A stretch of DNA of 64,000 bases from Gammaproteobacteria bacterium (GTDB lineage: Bacteria; Pseudomonadota; Gammaproteobacteria; Tenderiales; Tenderiaceae), in the NCBI GenBank assembly GCA_016200485.1, contig JACQEP010000016.1, positions 203,067 to 267,066 on the forward strand, written 5' to 3'. Position numbers and translations under genes: made by a program. The notes under the pieces are model-generated. The model did no database searches. It saw nothing but the letters and a program-made list of their open reading frames with translations, and was not told the DNA's origin. Positions 1 through 11,348 of this stretch are shown piece by piece; within the stretch, counting starts at the first letter, position 1, and every line of letters starts with the position of its first letter.

Positions 1-220
1 GAACGTTGAAGTCGCGCGCATTCAACCGCGTGAGCAGGCCAATACCAAACGCCGCCGTCTTGCCGCTGCCGGTCTCTGCCTGGGCAATGAGGTCTGTGCC
101 CTGCAACATAATCGGTACGCTTTGCGCTTGAATCGGCGTCATTGCCTGATAACCCATGGATTCAATATTGGCCAGCAAGGCGGAGTCTAAGCCCAGTGTA
201 GAGAAAGATGTTGTAGTCAT
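1..220 (-). CDS. dbpA: ATP-dependent RNA helicase, DbpA type (5' part only)
   Basis: Only the first 73 codons are in the window; the rest lies beyond base 1. The translated start carries the Q motif (TPIQAQSVPIML) and a Walker A motif AETGSGKT followed by AAFGIGLL, the wording typical of DbpA, a DEAD-box helicase that acts on 23S rRNA during large-subunit assembly. The ATG at 220 follows a weak AGG-type ribosome site. It is the first of three genes read leftwards (rpmE, nuclease, helicase). Family assignment to DEAD-box is certain. DbpA rather than another DEAD protein is inferred from the Walker A region only, because the RNA-binding C-terminus is not visible. Confidence 0.8.
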   Translation of the reverse strand, partial: MTTTSFSTLGLDSALLANIESMGYQAMTPIQAQSVPIMLQGTDLIAQAETGSGKTAAFGIGLLTRLNARDFNV

Positions 221-277
221 AGCGGTTACCTGAGGAGCCTCGAATGAATGCACAGGGCGTACGCCCTCAAGCACGTG

Positions 278-1072
278 TTATTTAATAATCTCGACCGTCG
301 CCGGATGCTGCAATCGCATCTGCAACTTTCCTTCCTTGCGTGACATCCAGCCACGCACGCGCAAGGTTTTGCCCCGCAACTGCTCCGGCTGCCATTTGTC
401 TTTAAAGAAGCGCAGGTCCCTTGACTCGATGCGTGCCACCACGGAACCCGGGAACTCTAAATACATGTCCCGCTTCCGATTGCTGACACGCTCTACCTTG
501 CCTTCTATCACTTGAAAGCCAGGGCCGAGCTTGGGGTCGGTGGTGGCCAGACCCCGATACCGCGGCAGCGACCAAATACCTTTTTTCTCGGCGCGCGCCG
601 TCTGTTCTGCCGCATGGTAACAATCAAGATTCAAGTCATTGGGTGGCACTACGATCGCCGCGCCCAACCCATCCGCCAACAACCGTTCTTCGACCGTGCG
701 CCGGTCTGGCAAATAGACATGGGCGAGGGTGCGGCCGTAACGATCACGCCGTTCCTGGTCATAGCGCAACCCAACCTGCGGATTTTCAGCCAGCATTTTG
801 GTCAGGCTGACCCTGGCCTCGTCGCCAAAACGTTCGGCGGGCTTGCCCTGCCGCTCCAGCTCCGGCGTATTGACCCCGATCAGCCGCACGCTGCGGCCAT
901 CGACCAATTTGAAAGTATCGCCATCATGCACATGGTCGACCTCGACCCACTCGTCGACTAGATACGGGGCACATACTGTCGCGGCGGCGGCCGCGATCCC
1001 GCTGGCACCGCACCATAAAACAAAAAGGGCGCCCCACTGGGACGCCCTTTTCGGACTGATTACTGACAGCAT
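278..1072 (-). CDS. Secreted SNase-like (thermonuclease-fold) nuclease
   Basis: 264 residues. After a positively charged start and a hydrophobic stretch ending in an Ala run (about residues 1-30, signal peptide) comes a staphylococcal-nuclease fold: VHDGDTFKLVDGRSVRLIGV with TPE (about residues 47-70) and then DRYGRTLAHVYL. These carry the Asp/Arg/Glu positions used for calcium binding and phosphodiester cleavage in the family. A C-terminal OB-like domain (about 185-264) follows, as in many envelope SNase proteins. It probably acts in the periplasm or outside the cell. The ATG at 1072 is chosen because the upstream extension to 1177 runs into rpmE. The codons for residues 8-16 coincide with the rpmE terminator hairpin, so expression may be low or need readthrough. 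Confidence 0.8.
   Translation of the reverse strand: MLSVISPKRASQWGALFVLWCGASGIAAAAATVCAPYLVDEWVEVDHVHDGDTFKLVDGRSVRLIGVNTPELERQGKPAERFGDEARVSLTKMLAENPQVGLRYDQERRDRYGRTLAHVYLPDRRTVEERLLADGLGAAIVVPPNDLNLDCYHAAEQTARAEKKGIWSLPRYRGLATTDPKLGPGFQVIEGKVERVSNRKRDMYLEFPGSVVARIESRDLRFFKDKWQPEQLRGKTLRVRGWMSRKEGKLQMRLQHPATVEIIK
1018..1051 (-). terminator. Rho-independent terminator of rpmE, inside the nuclease gene start
   Basis: Read on the minus strand: a 13-bp stem AAAAGGGCGTCCC / GGGGCGCCCTTTT with one G-U pair, loop AGT, then a T-rich tail. It begins 30 bases after the rpmE stop and lies within codons of the nuclease signal peptide. Confidence 0.75.
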
Positions 1073-1080
1073 TACGGGAT

Positions 1081-1287
1081 TTACTTCTTCCCGTACTTCT
1101 GACGGAATTTGTCGACGCGGCCAGCGGTATCCACCATCTTTTGCTTGCCGGTGAAGAACGGATGGCAGCTGGAGCATACATCCAGGTGCAAATCTTTACG
1201 ACCCAAGGTGGAACGGGTTTCAAAGGCGGCGCCGCAGCTGCAATTCACCTTAACCGTTTCATAATTGGGATGAATACCTTCTTTCAT
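1081..1287 (-). CDS. rpmE: 50S ribosomal protein L31, zinc-binding type
   Basis: 68 residues, full length for L31. The sequence has the start [10 protein letters not shown], the CSC pair near residue 17 and the CSSC pair near residue 38 that form the zinc site of the C+ form, and HPFFTGKQK, which is diagnostic of L31. The product sits in the central protuberance of the 50S subunit and helps bridge the subunits. It is followed by a strong terminator that overlaps the next gene. The C+ form is the version normally replaced by a C- paralogue under zinc limitation; no paralogue is visible here. Confidence 0.97.
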   Translation of the reverse strand: MKEGIHPNYETVKVNCSCGAAFETRSTLGRKDLHLDVCSSCHPFFTGKQKMVDTAGRVDKFRQKYGKK

Positions 1288-1597
1288 AACTCGACCTCTC
1301 GTACCTAGGATGTTGGTTCCCGCACCGGGAATCCGCGAAATAGCCGCGCATCATACAAAAATCCACCCCTTACAGCAAGCCCTGCGCCGGGGCCGGGACT
1401 GGCATTCCCGCCATTTACAAAATAACCGATTGATTATTATGTGAAAAATATCCACCCATCAGCCTTGAAGTGATGACAATCTTTTACATTCGTCGACAAG
1501 ACTGTGATTCGCAACCCGCCACAACTCCACTAAAGTCTAGTTCGTCGGGGATTTCCCGATTTGTATCGAATCAACATCATCACCTGGAGAATAGTTT
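1288..1597. other. Intergenic region between rpmE and the small secreted protein
   Basis: 310 bases between divergent genes, so it must hold promoters for both directions. I see no convincing -35/-10 pair. A small hairpin TCGGG-GATTT-CCCGA lies at 1545-1559, and a GGAG ribosome site precedes the ATG at 1598. No gene is evident. Confidence 0.5.
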
Positions 1598-1822
1598 ATG
1601 AAGAAGATTGTTGCATTTGCCTCTGCCGCCGCCCTGCTGTCTATGTTCGCTATGCCTGGCATGGCCGCCGACAAGGCCGCTGAGAAGAAGACCCCTGAAG
1701 AAATGTGTAAAGCCATGGCTGAGAAAGACAAGGTTTCTGCTGACAAGATGGACGCTTACATCAAAACCTGCGTCGAGAAGCATACCAAGGCTAGCGCTCC
1801 TGCGAAGCCGGCTGGCAAGTAA
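1598..1822 (+). CDS. Small secreted two-cysteine protein, PsiF-like (copy 1)
   Basis: 74 residues. A clear signal peptide (about residues 1-23, MKKIVAFASAAALLS... ending AMA-like) is followed by a short charged domain with two cysteines: EEMCKAMAEKD, then SADKMDAYIKTCVEKH. The spacing and the C...DKM..Y.K.CV pattern resemble the PsiF repeat (phosphate-starvation protein family of unknown function), but the match is by eye only. A GGAG ribosome site precedes the ATG and a terminator follows. A paralogue lies 236 bases downstream. The two cysteines probably form a disulfide in the periplasm. Function unknown. Confidence 0.75.
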   Translation: MKKIVAFASAAALLSMFAMPGMAADKAAEKKTPEEMCKAMAEKDKVSADKMDAYIKTCVEKHTKASAPAKPAGK

Positions 1823-1865
1823 ATTAAGCGTTTTACGCATAGTTGTTGTTCCTCGTGTGTCTTGA

Positions 1866-1891
1866 CCCCGCTATCACTGGCGGGGTTTTTT
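1866..1891 (+). terminator. Rho-independent terminator
   Basis: CCCCGC / GCGGGG stem with an 8-base loop followed by six T, 43 bases after the stop of the first small secreted protein. Confidence 0.8.
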
Positions 1892-2058
1892 CCTGGCCAG
1901 ATCGGCGGATCGATTGCCACGGGGCATCCACGCAACTTAGCGTTTTGTCGCAGCAATGACTTTCACTTAGTCTTCGCAATCGATGCCGTGATGCCCGTTC
2001 TCATACACGGTTTCTGCCGCGAACTAATATCGTACCCAACCCAGTAAAGGAGTAATTC

Positions 2059-2277
2059 ATGAAAAAAATCATCGCCCTGGTATCTGCCGCTGCTCTATTA
2101 TCCGCGTTCGCTATGCCGACCATGGCTGCCCCGAAAAAATCAGCGGAAGAAGTCTGCAAGACTCGCGCAGAGAAAAAGCAAATCGCTGCCGACAAAATGG
2201 ACGAATTTGTTAAGTCCTGTGTCGAAAAACACAATAAGAGTCATCACAAAGCCAAGCATAACGCTCCGGCCAACTGA
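2059..2277 (+). CDS. Small secreted two-cysteine protein, PsiF-like (copy 2)
   Basis: 72 residues, a tandem paralogue of the gene at 1598. The signal peptide is nearly the same (MKKIIALVSAAALLSAFAMP), and the mature domain keeps both cysteines and the core ADKMDEFVKSCVEKH. The C-terminus differs, being rich in His and Lys (HNKSHHKAKHN), which might bind metal or anions; that is a guess. An AAGGAG ribosome site lies 8 bases before the ATG. It has its own terminator, so the two copies are separate transcription units. Function unknown. Confidence 0.75.
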   Translation: MKKIIALVSAAALLSAFAMPTMAAPKKSAEEVCKTRAEKKQIAADKMDEFVKSCVEKHNKSHHKAKHNAPAN

Positions 2278-2305
2278 TCTGCTGATCTAACGTAAGAATA
2301 AGCTC

Positions 2306-2334
2306 AAATCCCCGCCTCTGGCTGGGATTTTTTT
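2306..2334 (+). terminator. Rho-independent terminator
   Basis: AAATCCC / GGGATTT outer stem with an inner GCC / GGC pairing (one mismatch between them), loop TCT and a run of seven T. It ends just before the first possible ATG of the kinase ORF, which argues against that upstream start. Confidence 0.75.
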
Positions 2335-2400
2335 ATGCGCTACACTACACACAACGCCTCACCCCTAGGATGCTTTCGTTTGCGTCACTCAGATTCCGCC

Positions 2401-3957
2401 ATGCATGCCATTACTGCGCCTTCCACCAGCCGCAGCCGGTTGCGCATGCGCACCTCCATCACCTTGCTCAGTGCAATGCTGCTGGCGATGTTGGCGCTGG
2501 CGGGATTCACCTTCCAGCTGCTGAAAAATCAGCGTCATCTACTCGAACAGACCTTGCGCGAATCACAATCGCAAACAGTCGCCTTGCTTGCCAGCCGCAT
2601 CGAACAGGCGCTGATCGGCGCCATGCGCCCTCCTTTTTTAGGGCTGAAAAACATTCCGATCGACCGCGTTGAGGCTAATCGTTTACAGCAAATCGCCAAG
2701 ACTTATCCCGAAGTCAGGGAAATCATTCTGCTGGGCAATGATATGCGGATTCGTCATAGCTTTCCTCTGGCCACAACACCTGAACAAATCGCTTTGACGC
2801 ACTGGATGGCCGACAGGGCTGCGCTTGAACACACCAAAACCAAGGATTCAAACGCGCTGTGGCGTGTTTTCGCTGAGCAAATCGATGGACAACTGGCGAT
2901 TTTCGCCATTCAGCGGGTTAACGAACTGGATCATGACGAAGGCTGGATTCTGATGCATTTTGACGCCAGCGTGATGTTCGCTCGCTATATCGATCCGATG
3001 TTGCAGGAGTTCAATCATAAACAACCGGGCACGATTACACTGGCGGGGCCGGACTCGCCGTGGGACGACGATGCCCTCAACTGGCCGGTGAATCGCGCCT
3101 TGCCAGGCTGGACACTGGTTTTTAAGGCCAATCCCGCACTACAAGCTGAAAATCTGCGTCGCGATCAAACCCTGGTGCTGATGATTACCACCGCGGTAAT
3201 CATCACCTTGATGATTACTACGTTTGCCGTTTGGCGTGAGTTAATGCGCGAACATGCCTTGGTCAATTTGCGGAATCGTTTTATTGCCAATGTTTCGCAC
3301 GAACTCAAAACGCCATTGGCATTGATCCGCATGTTTGCCGAGACGCTTTATCTGCGCCGTCTGGCCGACCCTGACAAGCAACACGAATATCATCGCACCA
3401 TTCTGCGCGAATCCGAACGGCTCAGCGATATGATCGACAACGTACTCAATTTCTCCCGCCAAACTCGCCAGACGCCCTTGTATCAACTCAATGATATTGA
3501 CCTTGCAACGACTGTCGGGGGCGTGATTGCCGACTATCGTTACCGGCTCGATGACATGGGACTGGCGTTACACATCAACTGCGACAACTCGCTACCCGCT
3601 GTCGCGCATGATCGTGGCGGCATCCGACAGATTCTGCTCAATCTGCTTGATAACGCCATCAAGTTTGGCCAACAAGGCGGGCGTATCGAAATCGGCCTCC
3701 ATACCAAGGATGATACTGTAGAGTTGAGCGTGTCTGATTACGGCCCAGGCATCCCGGTTTCCGAACGCGATCGTCTGCGGCAACCCTTCGAGCGCGGCCA
3801 TAGCCTCCCCCCTGACAGCGGCAGCGGCCTTGGGTTGGCGGTGGTCGATCAGATTGCACAGGCTCATAATGCGAATTTCCTGCTTGAGCATGCCGCCGGG
3901 AACCAGGGACTACGGGCTACGGTCATATTTCCAGTGAAACAACCTACTTCGCCATGA
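2401..3957 (+). CDS. Membrane sensor histidine kinase
   Basis: 518 residues from the ATG at 2401; the earlier in-frame ATG at 2335 lies in the preceding terminator. TM helix about residues 18-42, a periplasmic sensing domain of about 215 residues without a family I recognise, a second TM (LVLMITTAVIITLMITTF, about 258-278), then HisKA with phosphoacceptor His300 (NVSHELKTPL) and an HATPase_c domain with N box LLDNAIKFG, G1 DYGPGIP and G2 GSGLGLAV. There is no clear HAMP linker. It overlaps the response regulator gene by 4 bases (ATGA), so the two form a cognate pair. The signal is unknown. Confidence 0.92.
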   Translation: MHAITAPSTSRSRLRMRTSITLLSAMLLAMLALAGFTFQLLKNQRHLLEQTLRESQSQTVALLASRIEQALIGAMRPPFLGLKNIPIDRVEANRLQQIAKTYPEVREIILLGNDMRIRHSFPLATTPEQIALTHWMADRAALEHTKTKDSNALWRVFAEQIDGQLAIFAIQRVNELDHDEGWILMHFDASVMFARYIDPMLQEFNHKQPGTITLAGPDSPWDDDALNWPVNRALPGWTLVFKANPALQAENLRRDQTLVLMITTAVIITLMITTFAVWRELMREHALVNLRNRFIANVSHELKTPLALIRMFAETLYLRRLADPDKQHEYHRTILRESERLSDMIDNVLNFSRQTRQTPLYQLNDIDLATTVGGVIADYRYRLDDMGLALHINCDNSLPAVAHDRGGIRQILLNLLDNAIKFGQQGGRIEIGLHTKDDTVELSVSDYGPGIPVSERDRLRQPFERGHSLPPDSGSGLGLAVVDQIAQAHNANFLLEHAAGNQGLRATVIFPVKQPTSP

Positions 3958-4664
3958 AAACACCTGCCATCCTGATTGTTGAAGATGACCGTGGCCTGCT
4001 CACTGGATTGAAGGACAATCTCGAAATCGAAGGCTATCGGGTACTCACCGCAGGCACAGCCAAAGAGGGACGTGACCAGGCGCTGGCCCACCGGCCGGAT
4101 TTGATCCTGCTGGATGTGATGCTGCCCGATGGCGACGGCATCAGCCTCTGCCGCCAATTGCGGCGTCATGGCCTTCGCCAACCCATCATCATGCTCACTG
4201 CTCGCGGTGAGGAGCACGACAAGCTGCTGGGCTTCGAGGTTGGCGCTGACGATTACGTCGTTAAACCCTTTAGTTTGCGCGAGTTGTTGGCCCGCATCCA
4301 CGCCCGTCTGCGCGTGCTCGAATCACCGCCGACGGGGGGCATCATGGTCGGCGTGGCGATGGTCGACTTCGAGCGCCACACCTTGATGCGCAACCACCAG
4401 CCCCTTGAGATCAGCGCCAAGGAATTGGAATTATTGCGCTACCTGACCGAGCATCGCGGCCAGGTGGTTTCACGCGACGATCTGCTAAACCATGTCTGGG
4501 GCCACCAGGGAGAAATCACTACCCGCACCATTGATAATTTCATCGTCCGCCTGCGCAAGAAGATCGAACCGGACCCCGCCAATCCCCTTTATTTAATTAC
4601 TGTTTATGGCAGCGGTTATAAACTTGTTGAGCAATCCGCCGCCACAATCTCTCACACCCTTTAA
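3954..4664 (+). CDS. OmpR/PhoB-family response regulator
   Basis: 236 residues. Receiver domain (about 5-118) with the acidic pair EDD near the start, phosphorylated Asp54 in LLDVMLPDGDG, the conserved Thr in MLTARG and Lys in VVKPF. A winged-helix DNA-binding domain (about 132-228) ends in TIDNFIVRLRKKIEPDPANP and YGSGYKL. It is translationally coupled to the histidine kinase just upstream and would act as its transcription factor. The next gene is glycogen phosphorylase, 111 bases away on the same strand, but no evidence ties the system to glycogen. Confidence 0.95.
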   Translation: MKTPAILIVEDDRGLLTGLKDNLEIEGYRVLTAGTAKEGRDQALAHRPDLILLDVMLPDGDGISLCRQLRRHGLRQPIIMLTARGEEHDKLLGFEVGADDYVVKPFSLRELLARIHARLRVLESPPTGGIMVGVAMVDFERHTLMRNHQPLEISAKELELLRYLTEHRGQVVSRDDLLNHVWGHQGEITTRTIDNFIVRLRKKIEPDPANPLYLITVYGSGYKLVEQSAATISHTL

Positions 4665-4775
4665 GCAACAATCGTTTACATTAAAGCCTGCTATTAATCA
4701 GCCGCTTATCTAAACATCATCTCTGTCCTATAGTGAGTAGTGAAAGGACGAACAAAGATCCGCATTGGGGACCCT

Positions 4776-7290
<2,515 letters not shown>

Positions 7291-7292
<2 letters not shown>

Positions 7293-7325
7293 AAAAGCGG
7301 CGCTGTCTCCAGCGCCGCTTTTTTT
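7291..7325. terminator. Bidirectional terminator between glgP and rho
   Basis: Stem AGCGGCGCT / AGCGCCGCT with loop GTCTCC, flanked by six A on the left and seven T on the right, so it works in both directions for the convergent genes. Confidence 0.9.
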
Positions 7326-7336
7326 GATTTTCCGAA

Positions 7337-8596
7337 TTATCCGCGTTTCATCGCATCAAAGAATTCAGCATTGGTCTTGGTATCCTTCAGCTTGTCGAGC
7401 AGGAACTCCATCGCCGCCAGCTCATCCATCGAGTGCAGCAGCTTGCGCAGGATCCACATCTTTTGCAAATCTTCCGTACTGGTGAGCAATTCCTCGCGGC
7501 GAGTGCCGGAGCGATTGATATTGATGGCTGGATAAATGCGTTTCTCGGCGATCCGGCGCTCCAGGTGCAACTCCATGTTACCGGTACCTTTGAACTCTTC
7601 GTAAATCACATCGTCCATACGCGAACCGGTTTCGATCAGCGCCGTGGCGATGATCGTCAGCGAACCACCTTCTTCGATGTTACGTGCAGCGCCGAAAAAG
7701 CGCTTCGGCCGATGCAATGCATTGGCATCGACACCGCCGGTCAGTACCTTGCCCGATGATGGAATCACGGTGTTATACGCACGCGCCAGACGGGTAATCG
7801 AATCCAGCAGAATCACCACGTCGCGCTTGTGCTCGACCAGACGTTTGGCCTTTTCAATGACCATTTCCGCCACTTGAACGTGACGGCTGGCCGGTTCGTC
7901 GAACGTCGACGACACCACTTCGCCACGCACCGAGCGCTGCATTTCGGTCACTTCTTCCGGACGCTCGTCGATCAGCAACACGATGAGATAACACTCCGGA
8001 TGCTTGGCCGCGATGGACTGGGCAATGTTCTGCAACATCATCGTCTTACCCGCCTTGGGCGGCGACACAATCATGCCGCGCTGACCTTTACCGATCGGCG
8101 ACACCAATTCGATGACGCGAGCAGTCAAGTCTTCGGTTGAACCATTCCCCTGCTCCATGGAAAAACGCTTGGTCGCAAACAAGGGCGTCAGATTTTCAAA
8201 CAACACCTTGTTCTTGGCATTTTCTGGCGGCTCAAAATTGATTTCATCGACCTTCAGCAGCGCGAAATAACGCTCGCCTTCTTTCGGCGGGCGAATCTTG
8301 CCGGCAACGGTGTCACCCGTCCGCAGGTTAAAGCGGCGGATCTGACTGGGCGAGACATAGATGTCGTCAGGGCCGGCCAGGTACGAACTATCGGCGGAAC
8401 GCAGGAACCCAAATCCATCCTGGAGGATTTCCAGGACACCATCACCAAAAATGGATTCACCCTTCTTGGCATGGCCCTTGAGGATGGCAAAAATGACATC
8501 CTGTTTGCGCATGCGGGCCATGCCTTCAAGGCCCATGGATTCTGCGAGTTCGATTAGTTCAACGACGGGTTTTTGTTTCAGTTCAGTCAGATTCAT
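7337..8596 (-). CDS. rho: Transcription termination factor Rho
   Basis: 419 residues, the same size as E. coli Rho. Domains: N-terminal helix bundle ([19 protein letters not shown]), the OB-type cold-shock RNA-binding domain (about 50-120, with DGFGFLRS and [10 protein letters not shown]), then the RecA-type ATPase with Walker A SPPKAGKT, Walker [12 protein letters not shown], the Q loop and the secondary RNA-binding R loop. It acts as a homohexamer ring that pulls RNA from RNA polymerase. The 247-base leader to trxA probably carries the autoregulated attenuation seen for rho in other bacteria (inference). The trxA-rho order is the usual gammaproteobacterial one. Confidence 0.98.
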   Translation of the reverse strand: MNLTELKQKPVVELIELAESMGLEGMARMRKQDVIFAILKGHAKKGESIFGDGVLEILQDGFGFLRSADSSYLAGPDDIYVSPSQIRRFNLRTGDTVAGKIRPPKEGERYFALLKVDEINFEPPENAKNKVLFENLTPLFATKRFSMEQGNGSTEDLTARVIELVSPIGKGQRGMIVSPPKAGKTMMLQNIAQSIAAKHPECYLIVLLIDERPEEVTEMQRSVRGEVVSSTFDEPASRHVQVAEMVIEKAKRLVEHKRDVVILLDSITRLARAYNTVIPSSGKVLTGGVDANALHRPKRFFGAARNIEEGGSLTIIATALIETGSRMDDVIYEEFKGTGNMELHLERRIAEKRIYPAININRSGTRREELLTSTEDLQKMWILRKLLHSMDELAAMEFLLDKLKDTKTNAEFFDAMKRG

Positions 8597-8843
8597 ATTT
8601 TTTGAGTTGGCTACCAGAAAAAGAATATTGAGGAGGTTTACAGATGCGGGCCGCCAGGCCCGACAGGAATTTGTTGGATTGAGTGGTCCGATGCCCGAGG
8701 GACAAGAAATTCTTTGTAACTAATTTCCTGCACCCTACCACATCTAATTCGACCGCGTCCAGCGTAACTTTAGGGGAAGCTCCAAAAATCTACTGATTTT
8801 TCAGAAGCCCCCTCGCCGGACACAGCCCCCTTCGAGTTTTATC

Positions 8844-9170
8844 TCAGATATTGCTATCGAGAAAAGCAGTCAATTGCGATTTGGACACCGCGCCCACCTT
8901 GGTCGCTTCGACATTGCCATCCTTGAACAGCATTAACGTTGGGATACCGCGAATTCCGAATTTAGGTGGCGTGCCTGGATTTTCATCGATATTGAGTTTG
9001 GCAATTTTTACCTTGCCCTCATATTCGGTCGCAATTTCATCCAGAATCGGCGCAATCATTTTGCACGGGCCACACCAGTCGGCCCAGAAATCCACCAACA
9101 CTGGCCCGCCCGCCTTAAGTACATCGCCATCGAAACTGGCATCGGTCACATATACAATATTACCACTCAC
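8844..9170 (-). CDS. trxA: Thioredoxin 1
   Basis: 108 residues. Classic thioredoxin with active site WCGPCK (Cys33 and Cys36), [16 protein letters not shown], the cis-proline loop [10 protein letters not shown] and a C-terminal helix. It is a cytoplasmic disulfide reductase serving ribonucleotide reductase, methionine sulfoxide reductase and others. It is divergent from rhlB and upstream of rho, conserved synteny. The divergent region contains a perfect 13-bp inverted repeat. Confidence 0.98.
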   Translation of the reverse strand: MSGNIVYVTDASFDGDVLKAGGPVLVDFWADWCGPCKMIAPILDEIATEYEGKVKIAKLNIDENPGTPPKFGIRGIPTLMLFKDGNVEATKVGAVSKSQLTAFLDSNI

Positions 9171-9230
9171 TTACATTACCTCCACGTCAGGCGTGGGCGT
9201 AAAACGCCCCTAAACCCGGGTTAAATTACA

Positions 9231-9289
9231 GAATTCTACAGACAGCCTGAGAAAGCCAGTGTTTTTATTACCGATAGTCTGTAGAATTC
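9231..9289. promoter_or_regulatory. 13-bp inverted repeat in the trxA/rhlB divergent promoter region
   Basis: Left arm GAATTCTACAGAC (9231-9243) and right arm GTCTGTAGAATTC (9277-9289) are perfect inverted copies with 33 bases between. Each arm starts or ends with the palindrome GAATTC. The placement between two divergent genes suggests a paired operator or a long-loop hairpin; which of these is unknown. Confidence 0.5.
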
Positions 9290-9349
9290 AAGCTCAAACC
9301 GAGACATATTGCAAGCCCCCCTGGTCAACGCCAGGCATTAAAGACACCG

Positions 9350-10669
9350 ATGGCCGTAGAACATTTATCCACAACCCGATTCCAGGAACTCGCCTTACCT
9401 GAAGCCCTGCAAGCGGATTTACGCAATGCCGGCTTTGAGTTTTGCACCCCGATCCAGGCCAAATCCTTGCCGCTTTTATTGCAGGGTCACGACGTTGCGG
9501 GCCAGGCCCAGACTGGGACGGGCAAGACCATTGCCTTTCTGGTCGCCACCATTACCCGCTTGGTCACACAGCCTGCCACGCCTCGGCGCCGCACCAACCA
9601 GCCGCGCGCCCTGATTCTGGCCCCGACCCGCGAGCTGGCGGTGCAGATCCACAAGGATGCTGAACCCCTGGTCCGACAGGCCGGGCTGAGCGTCGGCGTC
9701 GTGTATGGTGGCGCCAATTATGACAAACAGCGCCAAATGCTGGAACAGGGCGTGGATATCGTAATCGGCACCCCGGGGCGCCTGATCGACTACTTTAACC
9801 AAAAAATATTCGATCTCCAGGCCATCCAGGTGATGGTGCTCGACGAAGCCGATCGCATGTTTGATCTGGGTTTTATCAAGGACGTGCGCTTTATGTTCCG
9901 CCGCATGCCTAAACCAGAACATCGATTGAGCATGTTGTTCTCGGCCACGCTCTCGCACCGCGTGATCGAACTTGCCTACGAGCACATGAACAATCCGGAA
10001 CTCGTCAAAATCGAAAGTGATTCCATTACCTCTGCCAACGTCACCGAATGCGTTTATTACGTCGCCAATGACGAAAAGATTCCGCTATTGCTCGGCCTGA
10101 TGAAACAGCTGCAACCACCACGGACCATGATTTTCGCCAACACCAAACGTTCTGTCGAATTAGTTTGGGGATTTCTGGAAGGCAACGGTTTTCGCGCCGG
10201 ATTGTTATCAGGCGATATTCCGCAAAATAAACGCCTGCGGCTGCTGGAACAATTTACCCAGGGCGAGCTTCCCACTCTGGTCGCCACCGATGTTGCTGCG
10301 CGTGGCCTGCACGTGGCCGACGTCACGCATGTGTTTAATTTTGATCTGCCGCAAAATGCCGAGGACTACGTGCATCGCATCGGCCGTACAGCACGCGCGG
10401 GCTGCAGCGGTGAAGCCATCAGCTTCGCCTGTGAGGAATATGCCTTCCATTTACCCGAGATCGAAGAATTCATCGGTCACAAAATCGCCTCGCAGCAGGT
10501 AAAAGCCGAATTACTAGTGACGCCCGCACCGCGGGTGCGGATTGATAAATCCGAGCGCGTACAAAAGCGTCCTGACAGCGGCCGACGCGGACCGCCGCGC
10601 AGCGATAGCCAAAAACGTGGCTCAGGTGGTAGCAGTGGCCGCGCTCGGCGCAGTCCAAAACCAAAATAG
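9350..10669 (+). CDS. rhlB: ATP-dependent RNA helicase RhlB
   Basis: 439 residues, a DEAD-box helicase very like E. coli RhlB over the core. Q motif [10 protein letters not shown], Walker A AQTGTGKT (residues 53-60), [34 protein letters not shown] and [10 protein letters not shown]. The basic C-terminal tail from about residue 395 is rich in Arg, Gly and Ser. RhlB is the helicase of the RNA degradosome, bound by RNase E, and unwinds mRNA for PNPase. The trxA-rho neighbourhood supports the identity. No frame damage. Confidence 0.93.
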   Translation: MAVEHLSTTRFQELALPEALQADLRNAGFEFCTPIQAKSLPLLLQGHDVAGQAQTGTGKTIAFLVATITRLVTQPATPRRRTNQPRALILAPTRELAVQIHKDAEPLVRQAGLSVGVVYGGANYDKQRQMLEQGVDIVIGTPGRLIDYFNQKIFDLQAIQVMVLDEADRMFDLGFIKDVRFMFRRMPKPEHRLSMLFSATLSHRVIELAYEHMNNPELVKIESDSITSANVTECVYYVANDEKIPLLLGLMKQLQPPRTMIFANTKRSVELVWGFLEGNGFRAGLLSGDIPQNKRLRLLEQFTQGELPTLVATDVAARGLHVADVTHVFNFDLPQNAEDYVHRIGRTARAGCSGEAISFACEEYAFHLPEIEEFIGHKIASQQVKAELLVTPAPRVRIDKSERVQKRPDSGRRGPPRSDSQKRGSGGSSGRARRSPKPK

Positions 10670-10679
10670 GTAAATTGAC

Positions 10680-11348
10680 GTGGCACTTGGCTTCAATGAT
10701 CTGCCGCAACGAGAAGCCCTCGCCGCCATTGCGCGCGATTTTCACGGGCGCGGCTGGATGGCGGGTACTGCGGGTAACCTCAGCACTCGGTGCGGCGACG
10801 ATGAAAACAATTTCTGGATCACTGCCAGCGGTCTGCCCAAGGGAAATCTCGACGAACGCGACTTGATCCTGATTCAGGTTAAAAGCGGCGAGGTGATAGA
10901 GCGTCTGCGCCCCGAAGCCAAACCTTCGGCCGAAACCAGCATTCATCAAGTCATTTACCGTCTGTTTCCCGAGGCTCGCGCCTGTCTCCATGTCCACACC
11001 GTCGATGCCTGCCTGGCCACTGCACGTGCACCGCGCAATGCGCTCGACATGCGCCTGCCGCCATTGGAAATGATCAAAGGCCTGAATATCTGGGAAGAAG
11101 ATCCCGTCGTCGAGTTGCCGCTCTTCGATAACTGGCTGGACGTGCCGAGCATCGCTCGCGAAATCGAACGCCGCTTCCGCAGTCAGTCACCACAAGTGCC
11201 GGCACTGATGGTCCGCAACCATGGCATCACCGTTTGGGGCAACAGCCCGCAGCAGGCCTACAACCGGGTCGAGATCGTCGAATTCATCATGAGTTATCTG
11301 GCACGCCCAACTTGGCCAGGATCTTGTCCATCAAACACCAATTGGTAA
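10680..11348 (+). CDS. mtnB: Methylthioribulose-1-phosphate dehydratase
   Basis: 222 residues from a GTG preceded by AGG. A class II aldolase/MtnB fold: GTAGNLSTR, the Glu in SAETSIHQ, metal-binding HVH (His104 and His106) and a later NHG. MtnB removes water from methylthioribulose 1-phosphate in the methionine salvage pathway. No other salvage gene (mtnA, mtnC, mtnD) is nearby, so a related short-chain-sugar aldolase role cannot be excluded. The last 20 or so residues lie antisense to the 3' end of the DUF2892 gene and do not look like the family C-terminus, suggesting the original end was replaced. Confidence 0.82.
   Translation: MALGFNDLPQREALAAIARDFHGRGWMAGTAGNLSTRCGDDENNFWITASGLPKGNLDERDLILIQVKSGEVIERLRPEAKPSAETSIHQVIYRLFPEARACLHVHTVDACLATARAPRNALDMRLPPLEMIKGLNIWEEDPVVELPLFDNWLDVPSIAREIERRFRSQSPQVPALMVRNHGITVWGNSPQQAYNRVEIVEFIMSYLARPTWPGSCPSNTNW

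Noticed and set aside
1073-1177. Upstream start that would add 35 residues to the nuclease
   Set aside because: It overlaps the C-terminal codons of rpmE and removes the signal peptide from the N-terminus.
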